Shown: one piece after another, positions 57,660 to 64,000 of the stretch | Layout: the number at the start of each line of letters is the position of its first letter | Position numbering within the stretch: position 1 is the first letter of the stretch | NCBI RefSeq assembly: GCF_036378875.1 | Contig: NZ_DASUVO010000101.1 | Span: 124,001-188,000, forward strand | Source: Actinophytocola sp036378875 | GTDB lineage: Bacteria > Actinomycetota > Actinomycetes > Mycobacteriales > Pseudonocardiaceae | Direction of reading: 5' to 3' | DNA: 64,000 bases | Notes under the pieces: model-generated | Databases searched by the model: none | What the model saw: the letters and a program-made list of their open reading frames with translations, nothing else | What the model was told of the DNA's origin: nothing | Translations under genes and position numbers: made by a program

Positions 57660-58832
57660 TCACTCCTCGGTTACCTGCATGGCCCGCATGCGGACGCCGA
57701 CCAGTGCGACGCGGCGGCCGAAGGCGGTGAGCCGCTGCCGGTCGCTCGTCACGAGACCGGCGGTCTGCATGTCGTCCAGCAGCTCACGCACCACCTCTCG
57801 CACGGTATCGCTCGGGCCCGGGGAGTCGCTTCGGGCTGTCTCGAAGAACACGATGCCGATGCGGTCGAGCAGCATGTCCACGTCGATGGTGTCGGACAGG
57901 ATCAGCATGGCGAGCATCGGCAGCGCGGCCAGCCTGGCGAGGGGGTCGGCCGGGGCCGCGAAGCCGTTGACGACCGCCTCGAAGAACAGGACCGGGTGGG
58001 CGAGCGCGCGCTCGCCGTCGTCGGTGCGGTACACGTCGCCCGCGTTGTCGTATCCGAGCAGTTCGAGCTTGACGAGAAGCCTGACCAGCGGGGCGGAGCC
58101 GTCACGGTCGTGGACGACCGCGCCCAGCGGGCGGGTGCCGGTGAGCAGGATGTCCGAGGTGAGGTCGAGCGGCTTGGCGACGTCCGGCTCGACACGTACC
58201 AGCAGCTCACGCACGGTCTGGCTGCGCGTCGTCGCCCGCAGGCGGGTGAACCGCTCGGTCAACATCAGGTCCTGCATGGTCTGGGTGTGGCCGTCCGGCA
58301 GCTGCTCCAGGACTGTGGCGGCGACCCCGAGACGTTTGGCGTCGTCGGTGGGGTCGAGCTCGCCTGCTGCGATGGCGCGTTCGAGCGCGCGGGTGATCGC
58401 GTCGTACAGGTCCTGCTCGCGGGGGCCCGGGTCGTCGAGCCAGGTGATGCGCAGGCCGGGCGGCGGCATGATGCCGGACTCGTGCGTGGCCAGCGCGTAC
58501 AGCTCGAAGCTGTGGATCGGGTCGTGGGCGGACTCCAGGATCTCCCTGGTGCGCGGGCCACGGCAGATCTCGGCGTAGCGGGGCTGGTCGAGGCGCTCGA
58601 AGAACCAGGCGGCCTCCTCGACCACGTCCCGCCAGCCCGGCATCGGGTCGAGGTCCGGAGGCGGGTCGCGGAGCAGCTGCGGCAGGGTGAGCCAGAGAAA
58701 GTTCTGCACGTCGAACTGGGACATCCGGTAGTTCGGCCGGTCGTTCGACACGTCGTACCAACACGCGGCGACGACCAGCCCGGCGTCGTCGCGGTCGGCG
58801 AGCTCCTCGACCACTGCCTCGACATCCTGCAT
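57660..58832 (-). CDS. Conserved-looking hypothetical protein in operon with menD
   Basis: This 390-residue soluble protein has no signal peptide or clear membrane helix. It is Asp/Arg-rich with an N-terminal part containing AACWYDVSNDRPNYRMSQFD and FLWLTLPQLLRDPPPDLDPM. The C-terminus may be a winged helix (VRELLDDMQTAGLVTSDRQR, then LTAFGRRVA). I do not recognise a family. The frame is long, its codon use looks like real genes, and its stop is 4 nt before menD, which suggests co-expression. ATG 58832 follows GAGGGAC. It is divergent from menB. Confidence 0.8.
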   Translation of the reverse strand: MQDVEAVVEELADRDDAGLVVAACWYDVSNDRPNYRMSQFDVQNFLWLTLPQLLRDPPPDLDPMPGWRDVVEEAAWFFERLDQPRYAEICRGPRTREILESAHDPIHSFELYALATHESGIMPPPGLRITWLDDPGPREQDLYDAITRALERAIAAGELDPTDDAKRLGVAATVLEQLPDGHTQTMQDLMLTERFTRLRATTRSQTVRELLVRVEPDVAKPLDLTSDILLTGTRPLGAVVHDRDGSAPLVRLLVKLELLGYDNAGDVYRTDDGERALAHPVLFFEAVVNGFAAPADPLARLAALPMLAMLILSDTIDVDMLLDRIGIVFFETARSDSPGPSDTVREVVRELLDDMQTAGLVTSDRQRLTAFGRRVALVGVRMRAMQVTEE

Positions 58833-58884
58833 GTCCCTCAGCTTGTCACGGCGGTCCGGAAACCCGCGATTTCTGGGGTCCCCA

Positions 58885-58890
58885 TATGCT
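58885..58890 (+). promoter_or_regulatory. -10 box, probable leaderless transcript (menB)
   Basis: TATGCT ends 6 nt before GTG 58897, with no ribosome site. Confidence 0.5.
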
Positions 58891-58896
58891 CGCGTC

Positions 58897-59802
58897 GTGG
58901 CTTTCGTCTCCGAATTGTTCGACGCGTCCGCCTGGCGTGAAGTGCCTGGATTCGACTTCACCGACATCACCTACCACCGGGCCGTGTCGACGGGCGCCGT
59001 GCGCATCGCGTTCCACCGTCCGGAGGTACGCAACGCCTTCCGGCCGCACACCGTCGACGAGCTGTACCGGGCACTGGACCACGCGCGCATGACACCTGAT
59101 GTTGGCTGCGTGTTGCTGACCGGCAACGGTCCGTCACCCCGCGACGGCGGCTGGGCGTTCTGCTCGGGCGGCGACCAGCGGATCCGCGGGCGCACGGGGT
59201 ACCAGTACGCGTCGGGCGAGGACGCGTCGACCGTGGACCCGGCGCGGGCCGGGCGGCTGCACATCCTGGAGTGCCAGCGCCTGATCCGGTTCATGCCGAA
59301 GGTCGTGATCGCGGTCGTGCCGGGGTGGGCCGCGGGTGGCGGGCACAGCCTGCACGTGACCTGCGACCTGACGCTCGCCAGCGAGGAACACGCCCGCTTC
59401 AAGCAGACGGACGCGGACGTGGGCAGCTTCGACGGCGGCTACGGTTCGGCGTACCTCGCACGCCAGGTTGGGCAGAAGTTCGCACGCGAGATCTTCTTTC
59501 TCGGCCGGACGTACACGGCGGAGGACATGCACCGGATGGGCGCGGTCAACGCGGTCGTGCCGCACGCGTCGCTGGAGGCCACCGCACTGGAGTGGGCCAC
59601 CGAGATCAACGGAAAGTCCCCCACCGCGCAGCGCATGCTCAAGTACGCGTTCAACCTGATCGACGACGGACTCGTCGGGCAGCAACTGTTCGCCGGCGAG
59701 ACCACACGGCTGGCGTACATGACCGACGAGGCTGTCGAGGGCAGGGACGCGTTCCTGGAGAAGCGCGACCCGGACTGGTCCCAGTTCCCGTACTACTACT
59801 GA
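58897..59802 (+). CDS. menB: 1,4-dihydroxy-2-naphthoyl-CoA synthase
   Basis: This 301-residue crotonase-fold enzyme closes the naphthoate ring of o-succinylbenzoyl-CoA. Hallmarks are FTDITYHRAV, RNAFRPHTVDELY, FCSGGDQRIRG, the catalytic Asp region DVGSFDGGYGSAYLARQVG, and the family-specific C-terminal tail SQFPYYY. GTG 58897 is supported by a TATGCT -10 box. Length equals the actinobacterial type (about 300-314). It is divergent from the unknown gene and menD. Confidence 0.96.
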   Translation: MAFVSELFDASAWREVPGFDFTDITYHRAVSTGAVRIAFHRPEVRNAFRPHTVDELYRALDHARMTPDVGCVLLTGNGPSPRDGGWAFCSGGDQRIRGRTGYQYASGEDASTVDPARAGRLHILECQRLIRFMPKVVIAVVPGWAAGGGHSLHVTCDLTLASEEHARFKQTDADVGSFDGGYGSAYLARQVGQKFAREIFFLGRTYTAEDMHRMGAVNAVVPHASLEATALEWATEINGKSPTAQRMLKYAFNLIDDGLVGQQLFAGETTRLAYMTDEAVEGRDAFLEKRDPDWSQFPYYY

Positions 59803-60043
59803 TGCGTGAGTCGAGCGCTGCCGCGAAAGGCGCGTTCGCCACATGGCGGGGTGCCGAAAGGCGCGTTCACAGCGCTTGTGGGTGTCGCACCGTGCGAGAG
59901 GTGCAGGCCTGGTCAGGCCTGGTGTCATGAAAGACGCGATGGGGACGTTCAACGACATGAGCGCGTCTTTCGAGACATCGCCCGTGGCATGAAACCGCCA
60001 TTTGTGCGCGACGTGAGCGGTGTGGTGAAGGACGCGCGGGGAT
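59803..60043. other. Intergenic region built from repeats
   Basis: The 241-nt gap has no supported gene. It begins with a GAAAGGCGCGTTC direct repeat (59825 and 59858 vicinity), includes two GGTCAGGCCTGG-like strings near 59910, and carries a full family-2 hairpin at 59929. Confidence 0.6.
59925..59990 (+). repeat. Hairpin repeat family 2, copy 3 (best preserved)
   Basis: GAAAGACGCG (59929-59938) and CGCGTCTTTC (59962-59971) are perfect 10-bp arms around the 23-nt interior ATGGGGACGTTCAACGACAT plus three bases. The flank GAGACATCGCCCGTGGCATG agrees with copy 1. Confidence 0.85.
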
Positions 60044-60922
60044 CTATGCCGTTCGGGCCAGCCAGGCTTCATGGGCGACGGTTACGTTGTTCCACAACGC
60101 CTTCTTTCGCTCGTCGTCTACATCGGACAGCGGAAGGTTGAACACGTCCGCCAGGCACGACCACCACTCCGGGGCGTTCGGCAGCTCCGTGCTCGTTTCT
60201 CCTGTGCTGTCAACGCGTTTGAGTACGCAGCCGCGCAGGATGTCCACGCCAGACGCGTCGCGGCGGGCTACCACCAGCGTCTTTCGGAAGCTCGACTTCG
60301 GTGACGACTGGAGGTGCTCGTGCTGTTTCTGTAGGTCCGCCGGGGTCGCGTCGCCTGGCAGGAAGTCCATGCCCTGTAAGGACATGCCCGGATCGGCGTC
60401 GAAGCGCCAGCCGCTCGGATCGATCTCGGACGGGCGGACGCCGTACGTGTGTGGGCCCTGTGTGTAGGTGCCGGTGCGTAACGGTAACGGCTCGTGTAGA
60501 CCGTCGCCCAGGCCTGCGTCGATGAGCCATTCGCCGGCCGGGTTCTCGTCGGTCGGCAGGTTGGTGACGGTCAGCGCCAGGTGGTTGCCGTCGATGCTTG
60601 GGCGCTCGCCGTGGCCCTGGACGCCACCGGCGTGCCATCGGACGGTGAAGCCCAGCCAGCCCAGCACCGTGGCCAGTGCGCCGTTCTGCGTGTAGCAGTA
60701 ACCGCCGCGGCCGCTGGCCAGGTAGCGCACCGAGTCCAGCGGGTTGATCGTTCTGCGTTCGCCTAACCAGACCCACACCGACTCGTACGGAATGCGCTCC
60801 AGATGCGCGCGGTGCACCGCGTACAGCGTGGCCACCGTCGCTGGTGGCGGGGTCGCGAAGCCCAGCCTGCGCAGGTAGGCGTCCCTGAGCGACTCGTCGA
60901 CCGGTGGTCTGGTGACACTCAT
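60044..60922 (-). CDS. Arylamine N-acetyltransferase
   Basis: This 292-residue NAT enzyme transfers acetyl from acetyl-CoA to arylamines, hydrazines or related amines. The Cys-His-Asp triad is visible: Cys76 in SGRGGYCYTQNGAL, a His in IDGNHLALTV, and an Asp in WLIDAGLGDGL. The IPYESV motif also fits the family. TAGGCT 7 nt before the ATG points to a leaderless transcript. Some actinomycete NAT homologs act in ansamycin ring closure (RifF), but no such cluster is near; a detoxification or general role is more likely. Confidence 0.93.
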   Translation of the reverse strand: MSVTRPPVDESLRDAYLRRLGFATPPPATVATLYAVHRAHLERIPYESVWVWLGERRTINPLDSVRYLASGRGGYCYTQNGALATVLGWLGFTVRWHAGGVQGHGERPSIDGNHLALTVTNLPTDENPAGEWLIDAGLGDGLHEPLPLRTGTYTQGPHTYGVRPSEIDPSGWRFDADPGMSLQGMDFLPGDATPADLQKQHEHLQSSPKSSFRKTLVVARRDASGVDILRGCVLKRVDSTGETSTELPNAPEWWSCLADVFNLPLSDVDDERKKALWNNVTVAHEAWLARTA

Positions 60923-60929
60923 GGCGCGG

Positions 60930-60935
60930 AGCCTA
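60930..60935 (-). promoter_or_regulatory. -10 box, probable leaderless transcript (arylamine N-acetyltransferase)
   Basis: TAGGCT on the minus strand ends 7 nt before the ATG. Confidence 0.5.
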
Positions 60936-60960
60936 TGTGCGATGTCCGACAATCTCGATT

Positions 60961-62079
60961 GTGTTGCTGACCCCTGTGGACAACTCGGCGATCGTGGCCG
61001 CGCTCGACGCCGCGCTCGACGGCGGGCCCGCTGTGCTGCCCTTGTCGGCGACCGATCCCAGGGCGGACGAGCTGCGCGCGGCCATGGCCCCGGACGAACC
61101 CACGCTCCCGGGCACCACTGTGGTCGTCGCGACCTCCGGGTCGACCGGTGTGCCCAAGGGTGTCGAACTGTCCGCTGCCGCGCTGGAAGCATCCGCGGCC
61201 GCCACTCACGCCCGGCTCGGCGGGCCTGGGCAGTGGCTGCTCACCCTGCCTGCGCACCACATCGCGGGAGTGCAGGTCATCGTTCGGTCGCTGCTCGCCG
61301 GCACGAGTCCGGTCCTGCGGGGGACACGAAAATTCGACGACGCCGTCGCCTCCATGACGGGCGGTCGCCGGTACACCTCGCTCGTCCCGACGCAACTAGT
61401 GCGCCTCCTCGACGACCCGGTCGGGCTCGATGCGTTGCGGACCTTCGACGCCGTGCTGCTCGGCGGGGCGGCCGCCCCGGCGCGGCTCCTCGACCAGGCG
61501 CGGGCGGCGGGGGTGCGGGTCCACACGACCTACGGCATGTCGGAGACCGCGGGCGGGTGCGTGTACGACGGGAAGCCCCTGGACGGCGTGCGGGTGCGGC
61601 TCGCCGAGGACGTCATCGAGCTGGCCGGACCCATGCTGGCCAGCGGTTACCGGCGTGCGCCCGAGGCCACGGCCGCCGCGTTCGTCGGTGGTTGGTTCCG
61701 CACCACCGACCTTGGCGTGCTGCGACCAGACGGGTCGCTCGACGTGCTCGGCCGCGCTGACTTCGTGATCAATACCGGCGGGGTGAAGGTGGCGCCCGCC
61801 GCCGTCGAGGAGGTTCTGGCCGCACAGCCGGGGGTCGCGGACGTCTGTGTCGTCGACCTGCCCGACGAGGAGTGGGGGCAGCTCGTGGCGGCGGCCGTGG
61901 TGCCGGTGGATCCCTTGCGGCCGCCCGAGGTCGAGGACCTGCGTGCCGCCGTGCGGGCGCGGCTCGGGGGGCCGGCGACCCCGAAGGTCGTGCGGTTCGC
62001 GGACACGTTGCCGCTTCGGGGGCCGGGCAAGGTCGACCGGAAGGGCGTGCAGGCGCTCCTTCGCGGAACTCTGCCCTGA
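60961..62079 (+). CDS. menE: o-Succinylbenzoate-CoA ligase
   Basis: This is a 372-residue short adenylating enzyme that activates o-succinylbenzoate for MenB. The AMP-binding P-loop is ATSGSTGVPKG (about 57-67), then TTYGMSETAGG, FRTTDLG, and the catalytic lysine region PGKVDRKG at the C-terminus. The length is at the lower end of the family, as in other actinobacterial MenE. GTG 60961 gives the start MLLTPVDNS; the codons contain one TGTGGACAA box, similar to half of the dispersed element. It is divergent from the NAT gene. Confidence 0.93.
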   Translation: MLLTPVDNSAIVAALDAALDGGPAVLPLSATDPRADELRAAMAPDEPTLPGTTVVVATSGSTGVPKGVELSAAALEASAAATHARLGGPGQWLLTLPAHHIAGVQVIVRSLLAGTSPVLRGTRKFDDAVASMTGGRRYTSLVPTQLVRLLDDPVGLDALRTFDAVLLGGAAAPARLLDQARAAGVRVHTTYGMSETAGGCVYDGKPLDGVRVRLAEDVIELAGPMLASGYRRAPEATAAAFVGGWFRTTDLGVLRPDGSLDVLGRADFVINTGGVKVAPAAVEEVLAAQPGVADVCVVDLPDEEWGQLVAAAVVPVDPLRPPEVEDLRAAVRARLGGPATPKVVRFADTLPLRGPGKVDRKGVQALLRGTLP

Positions 62080-62098
62080 CCTCACCCGTTTGCCCGGC

Positions 62099-62416
62099 AT
62101 GGGGTTTGTGTTAGCCATCTCACTACCAGGGCTGGTCCTCCTGCTCTGTGTGCTGGTGGCCATGGAGAGGTTCGGGCTGTGGGCGAGCAGCCGCAGCTGG
62201 CTCCCATGGCGCCGCAAGCGAGAGGGCATGCCGTTGTCGGCAGCCGGTTTCGAGGAACTGGACGCGTTCTTCGGCGCCAGCAAGCGACACGAACTCAACG
62301 ATCGAAACCACTCGCTCATGCTGCGCGACGACACGGACGACGGGGCGCCACCGCTGATGAAGGTCGACCTGGACGGAAACCGAGTCGTGCTGCGGACACC
62401 GTCACCCGAGGAGTAA
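62099..62416 (+). CDS. DUF6191 membrane protein
   Basis: This is a 105-residue protein with one N-terminal membrane helix (GFVLAISLPGLVLLLCVLVA) followed by a cytoplasmic basic/acidic region. It includes PLSAAGFEELDAFFGASKRH, the DUF6191 core (KRHELNDRNHSLMLRDD), and a short strand ending VVLRTPSPEE. ATG 62099 follows menE by 19 nt. The family is common in actinomycetes and has no known role. Its position between menE and menA may reflect co-transcription only. Confidence 0.8.
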   Translation: MGFVLAISLPGLVLLLCVLVAMERFGLWASSRSWLPWRRKREGMPLSAAGFEELDAFFGASKRHELNDRNHSLMLRDDTDDGAPPLMKVDLDGNRVVLRTPSPEE

Positions 62417-62446
62417 CCGCGTGCGAGGCCGCAGTTAGATGGCGGC

Positions 62447-63319
62447 ATGGCCACAACCGCACAGTGGATCGCCGGGGCGCGGGTCCGGACGCTGCCGAAC
62501 TCGATCGCACCGGTGATCGTCGGGGCCGGGGCCGCTGGCGCGATCGGTGAGCTCAACTGGTGGGCGTCGCTCCTCGCGCTGGTCGTGTCGCTGGCGTTGC
62601 AGGTCGGCGTGAACTACGCCAACGACTACTCCGACGGCATCCGGGGCACCGACGACCAGCGGGTCGGGCCGTTGCGGCTCGTCGCCTCCGGGGTCGCGTC
62701 CTCGGCCTCGGTGAAGACGGCTGCGTTCGTGTGCTTCGGGGTCGCGGGGGTGGCCGGGCTGCTGCTGGTCGCGCTGACCGGGCACTGGTGGTTGATCACC
62801 GTCGGCGTGGTGTCCGTCGCCGCCGCCTGGTTCTACACCGGCGGGCCCAGGCCGTACGGGTACGCGGGCTGGGGCGAGGTCGCGGTGTTCGTGTTCTTCG
62901 GGCCCGTGGCGGTGCTGGGAACTCTTTACGTGCAGACCGGTGAGGTGACGTGGCTGGGCGTCGCCGGTGCGGTCGCGCTCGGGTGCGTCTCGGCGAGCGT
63001 GCTGGTCACGAACAACCTGCGTGACCTGCCGACAGACCGCGCGGCCGGCAAGATCACGATGGCGGTTCGGCTTGGTGACCGGCGGACGCGGGTCCTGTAC
63101 GTGGTGCTGGTCGCGGTGCCGTTCGTGGTGTCCGCGGTCGCGGCCGTGTGGCACCCCTGGCTGTTGGTCGGACTGCTGGCGGCCGTGCTCGCGGTGCCGG
63201 CCGCCCGGACCGTGGCCGGTGGTGCCACGGGCAAGGCGCTGATCCCGGTGCTGCGGGACACCTCGCTGGTCATGCTCGCGTGGGCCGTGTTCACCGGGGT
63301 GGCCCTGGCGGTCAACTGA
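62447..63319 (+). CDS. menA: 1,4-dihydroxy-2-naphthoate polyprenyltransferase
   Basis: This 290-residue UbiA-family membrane enzyme prenylates DHNA to demethylmenaquinone, the substrate of MenG. It has about eight helices. The first Asp-rich motif is NYANDYSDGIRGTDD, and the second region is NNLRDLPTDRAAGKITMAVR, both needed for Mg-diphosphate binding. ATG 62447 has TTAGAT 6 nt before it and no ribosome site. With menD, menB, menE and menG nearby, only menC, menF and menH of the classical pathway are not seen in the window. Confidence 0.95.
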   Translation: MATTAQWIAGARVRTLPNSIAPVIVGAGAAGAIGELNWWASLLALVVSLALQVGVNYANDYSDGIRGTDDQRVGPLRLVASGVASSASVKTAAFVCFGVAGVAGLLLVALTGHWWLITVGVVSVAAAWFYTGGPRPYGYAGWGEVAVFVFFGPVAVLGTLYVQTGEVTWLGVAGAVALGCVSASVLVTNNLRDLPTDRAAGKITMAVRLGDRRTRVLYVVLVAVPFVVSAVAAVWHPWLLVGLLAAVLAVPAARTVAGGATGKALIPVLRDTSLVMLAWAVFTGVALAVN

Positions 63320-63409
63320 GCACAGAGGGAGTGACCGCCCGTCTACTGCGAGGAAGGACCGGCGTTCTAGCCTTTGCCTCGAAAGAGTGAACGAGAGCGG
63401 GGGCACATC

Positions 63410-64000
63410 ATGTCGCGGTCGGGGCGTCGGGCCGTCTTACTGCTGGCCGCGCTGTCGCTGGTCACCACGGCGTGCACGATCAAAGTGGACGGTACGGCGC
63501 TGCCGTCCACGGGCGCCGGTCTCGCGCCGAAGTTCAAGGCCACGGACCAGGTCAGCGCCGGGGACGCGCTCGGTGACCTGCCGTCGTGGAACCCGTGCAG
63601 CGTGGTCGATCCCGCGGGCCTGCCCAAGGCGTGGACCGCCGATCTGGACATCCCGGTAGCGTACGAGGACTGCGTGATGGCGGTGACCACCGACAAGGGC
63701 GTGTCGGCTGAGGTCCAGGTGGGGTACCTGTCCCGGTCGACCTACAACCTCGAGGACTACCCGGACGGGAAACGGTCCGGCGGGATCACGGTGGTGCCGG
63801 TCGACAAGGAGGACGGTTCCTGCACGCGGGACATCGTGTTCGCCGACGGCATCGCACTGGGGGTGCTGAGCTGGCCGGAGGACGACACGGACGTCGAGTC
63901 GGTGTGCGAGATCAGCGACGCCGTGGCCGACCAGGTCATCGACTCCGTGATCTACGGACGGGCCACCAAGCTGGAGCTGCCGGAGAACTCCGTCGGTGAG
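63410..64000 (+). CDS. Putative lipoprotein, N-terminal part (truncated by window edge)
   Basis: This is the first 197 residues of a lipoprotein that continues past the window. A signal peptide of about 22 residues (SRSGRRAVLLLAALSLV) ends in the lipobox-like TTAC at Cys22. The mature region contains four more cysteines (NPCSVV, YEDCVMA, GSCTRDI, SVCEIS) that may form disulfides. The pattern with NPCSVVDPAGL resembles DUF3558-type lipoproteins of actinomycetes, but I am not certain. A GAGAGCGGGGG site precedes ATG 63410. Function is unknown. Confidence 0.75.
   Translation, partial: MSRSGRRAVLLLAALSLVTTACTIKVDGTALPSTGAGLAPKFKATDQVSAGDALGDLPSWNPCSVVDPAGLPKAWTADLDIPVAYEDCVMAVTTDKGVSAEVQVGYLSRSTYNLEDYPDGKRSGGITVVPVDKEDGSCTRDIVFADGIALGVLSWPEDDTDVESVCEISDAVADQVIDSVIYGRATKLELPENSVGE

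Noticed and set aside
60974..60982. A fourth copy of the DnaA-box element at the start of menE
   Set aside because: Only one TGTGGACAA is present; the 47-nt core, the spacer and the second box are missing, so it is at most a chance single box.

Overview
The window is about 70 % GC with short intergenic gaps and many GTG starts. It contains mycothiol S-conjugate amidase (mca), a set of menaquinone genes, an XRE/DUF397 regulatory pair and a TIGR04222 protein pair. This points to a mycothiol-making actinomycete, most likely a Pseudonocardiaceae (Lentzea/Saccharothrix-like); the genus is inference. It reads as ordinary chromosome. I see no phage, insertion sequence, CRISPR array, rRNA or tRNA.

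Layout. 1-9.2 kb: tail of an ABC-2 exporter; a thiamine ABC importer (thiB-thiP-thiQ, minus strand) behind a clear TPP riboswitch; a pterin dehydratase; a PhoD-like phosphatase; NIPSNAP and Uma2 proteins. 9.2-15.2 kb: YchF, a large secreted subtilase, and an Ada/AlkA repair fusion. 15.7-19.1 kb: a LacI-controlled sugar locus with a permease and two kinases but no ATPase or binding protein. 19.6-23.4 kb: a possible ribbon-helix-helix protein, an MFS/LysR divergent pair, and an AlkZ-like protein. 23.4-39.5 kb: a block with the Mycobacterium tuberculosis order Rv1084-mca-Rv1081c-greA-metB-pra-cbs-Rv1075c-fadA3, interrupted by a serine hydrolase/two-component operon and by an Lrp-hppD insert. 39.6-48.5 kb: phosphatase, menaquinone reductase (MenJ-type), menG, an MgtA-type glycosyltransferase, and the phenylacetyl-CoA epoxidase operon paaABCDE. 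48.5-55.8 kb: accessory membrane, secreted and regulatory genes. 55.9-64 kb: menD, menB, menE and menA with an arylamine N-acetyltransferase and hypothetical genes, ending in a truncated lipoprotein gene.

The most unusual feature is a 112-113 bp dispersed element present three times (15526, 26665, 46186 reversed). It has a nearly invariant 47-nt GC-rich core holding a hairpin, a variable 36-37 nt spacer, and two DnaA-box-like 9-mers exactly 19 nt apart. One copy is intergenic. The other two lie in frame inside genes (a membrane serine hydrolase and paaD), and the core is read in different frames in the two genes. It therefore looks like a selected or mobile DNA/RNA element that proteins tolerate, comparable in behaviour to Rickettsia palindromic elements. 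Two other hairpin repeat families fill several of the gaps. At least eleven genes have a TAnnnT -10 box 6-7 nt before the start codon, which suggests widespread leaderless transcription and helps fix starts.
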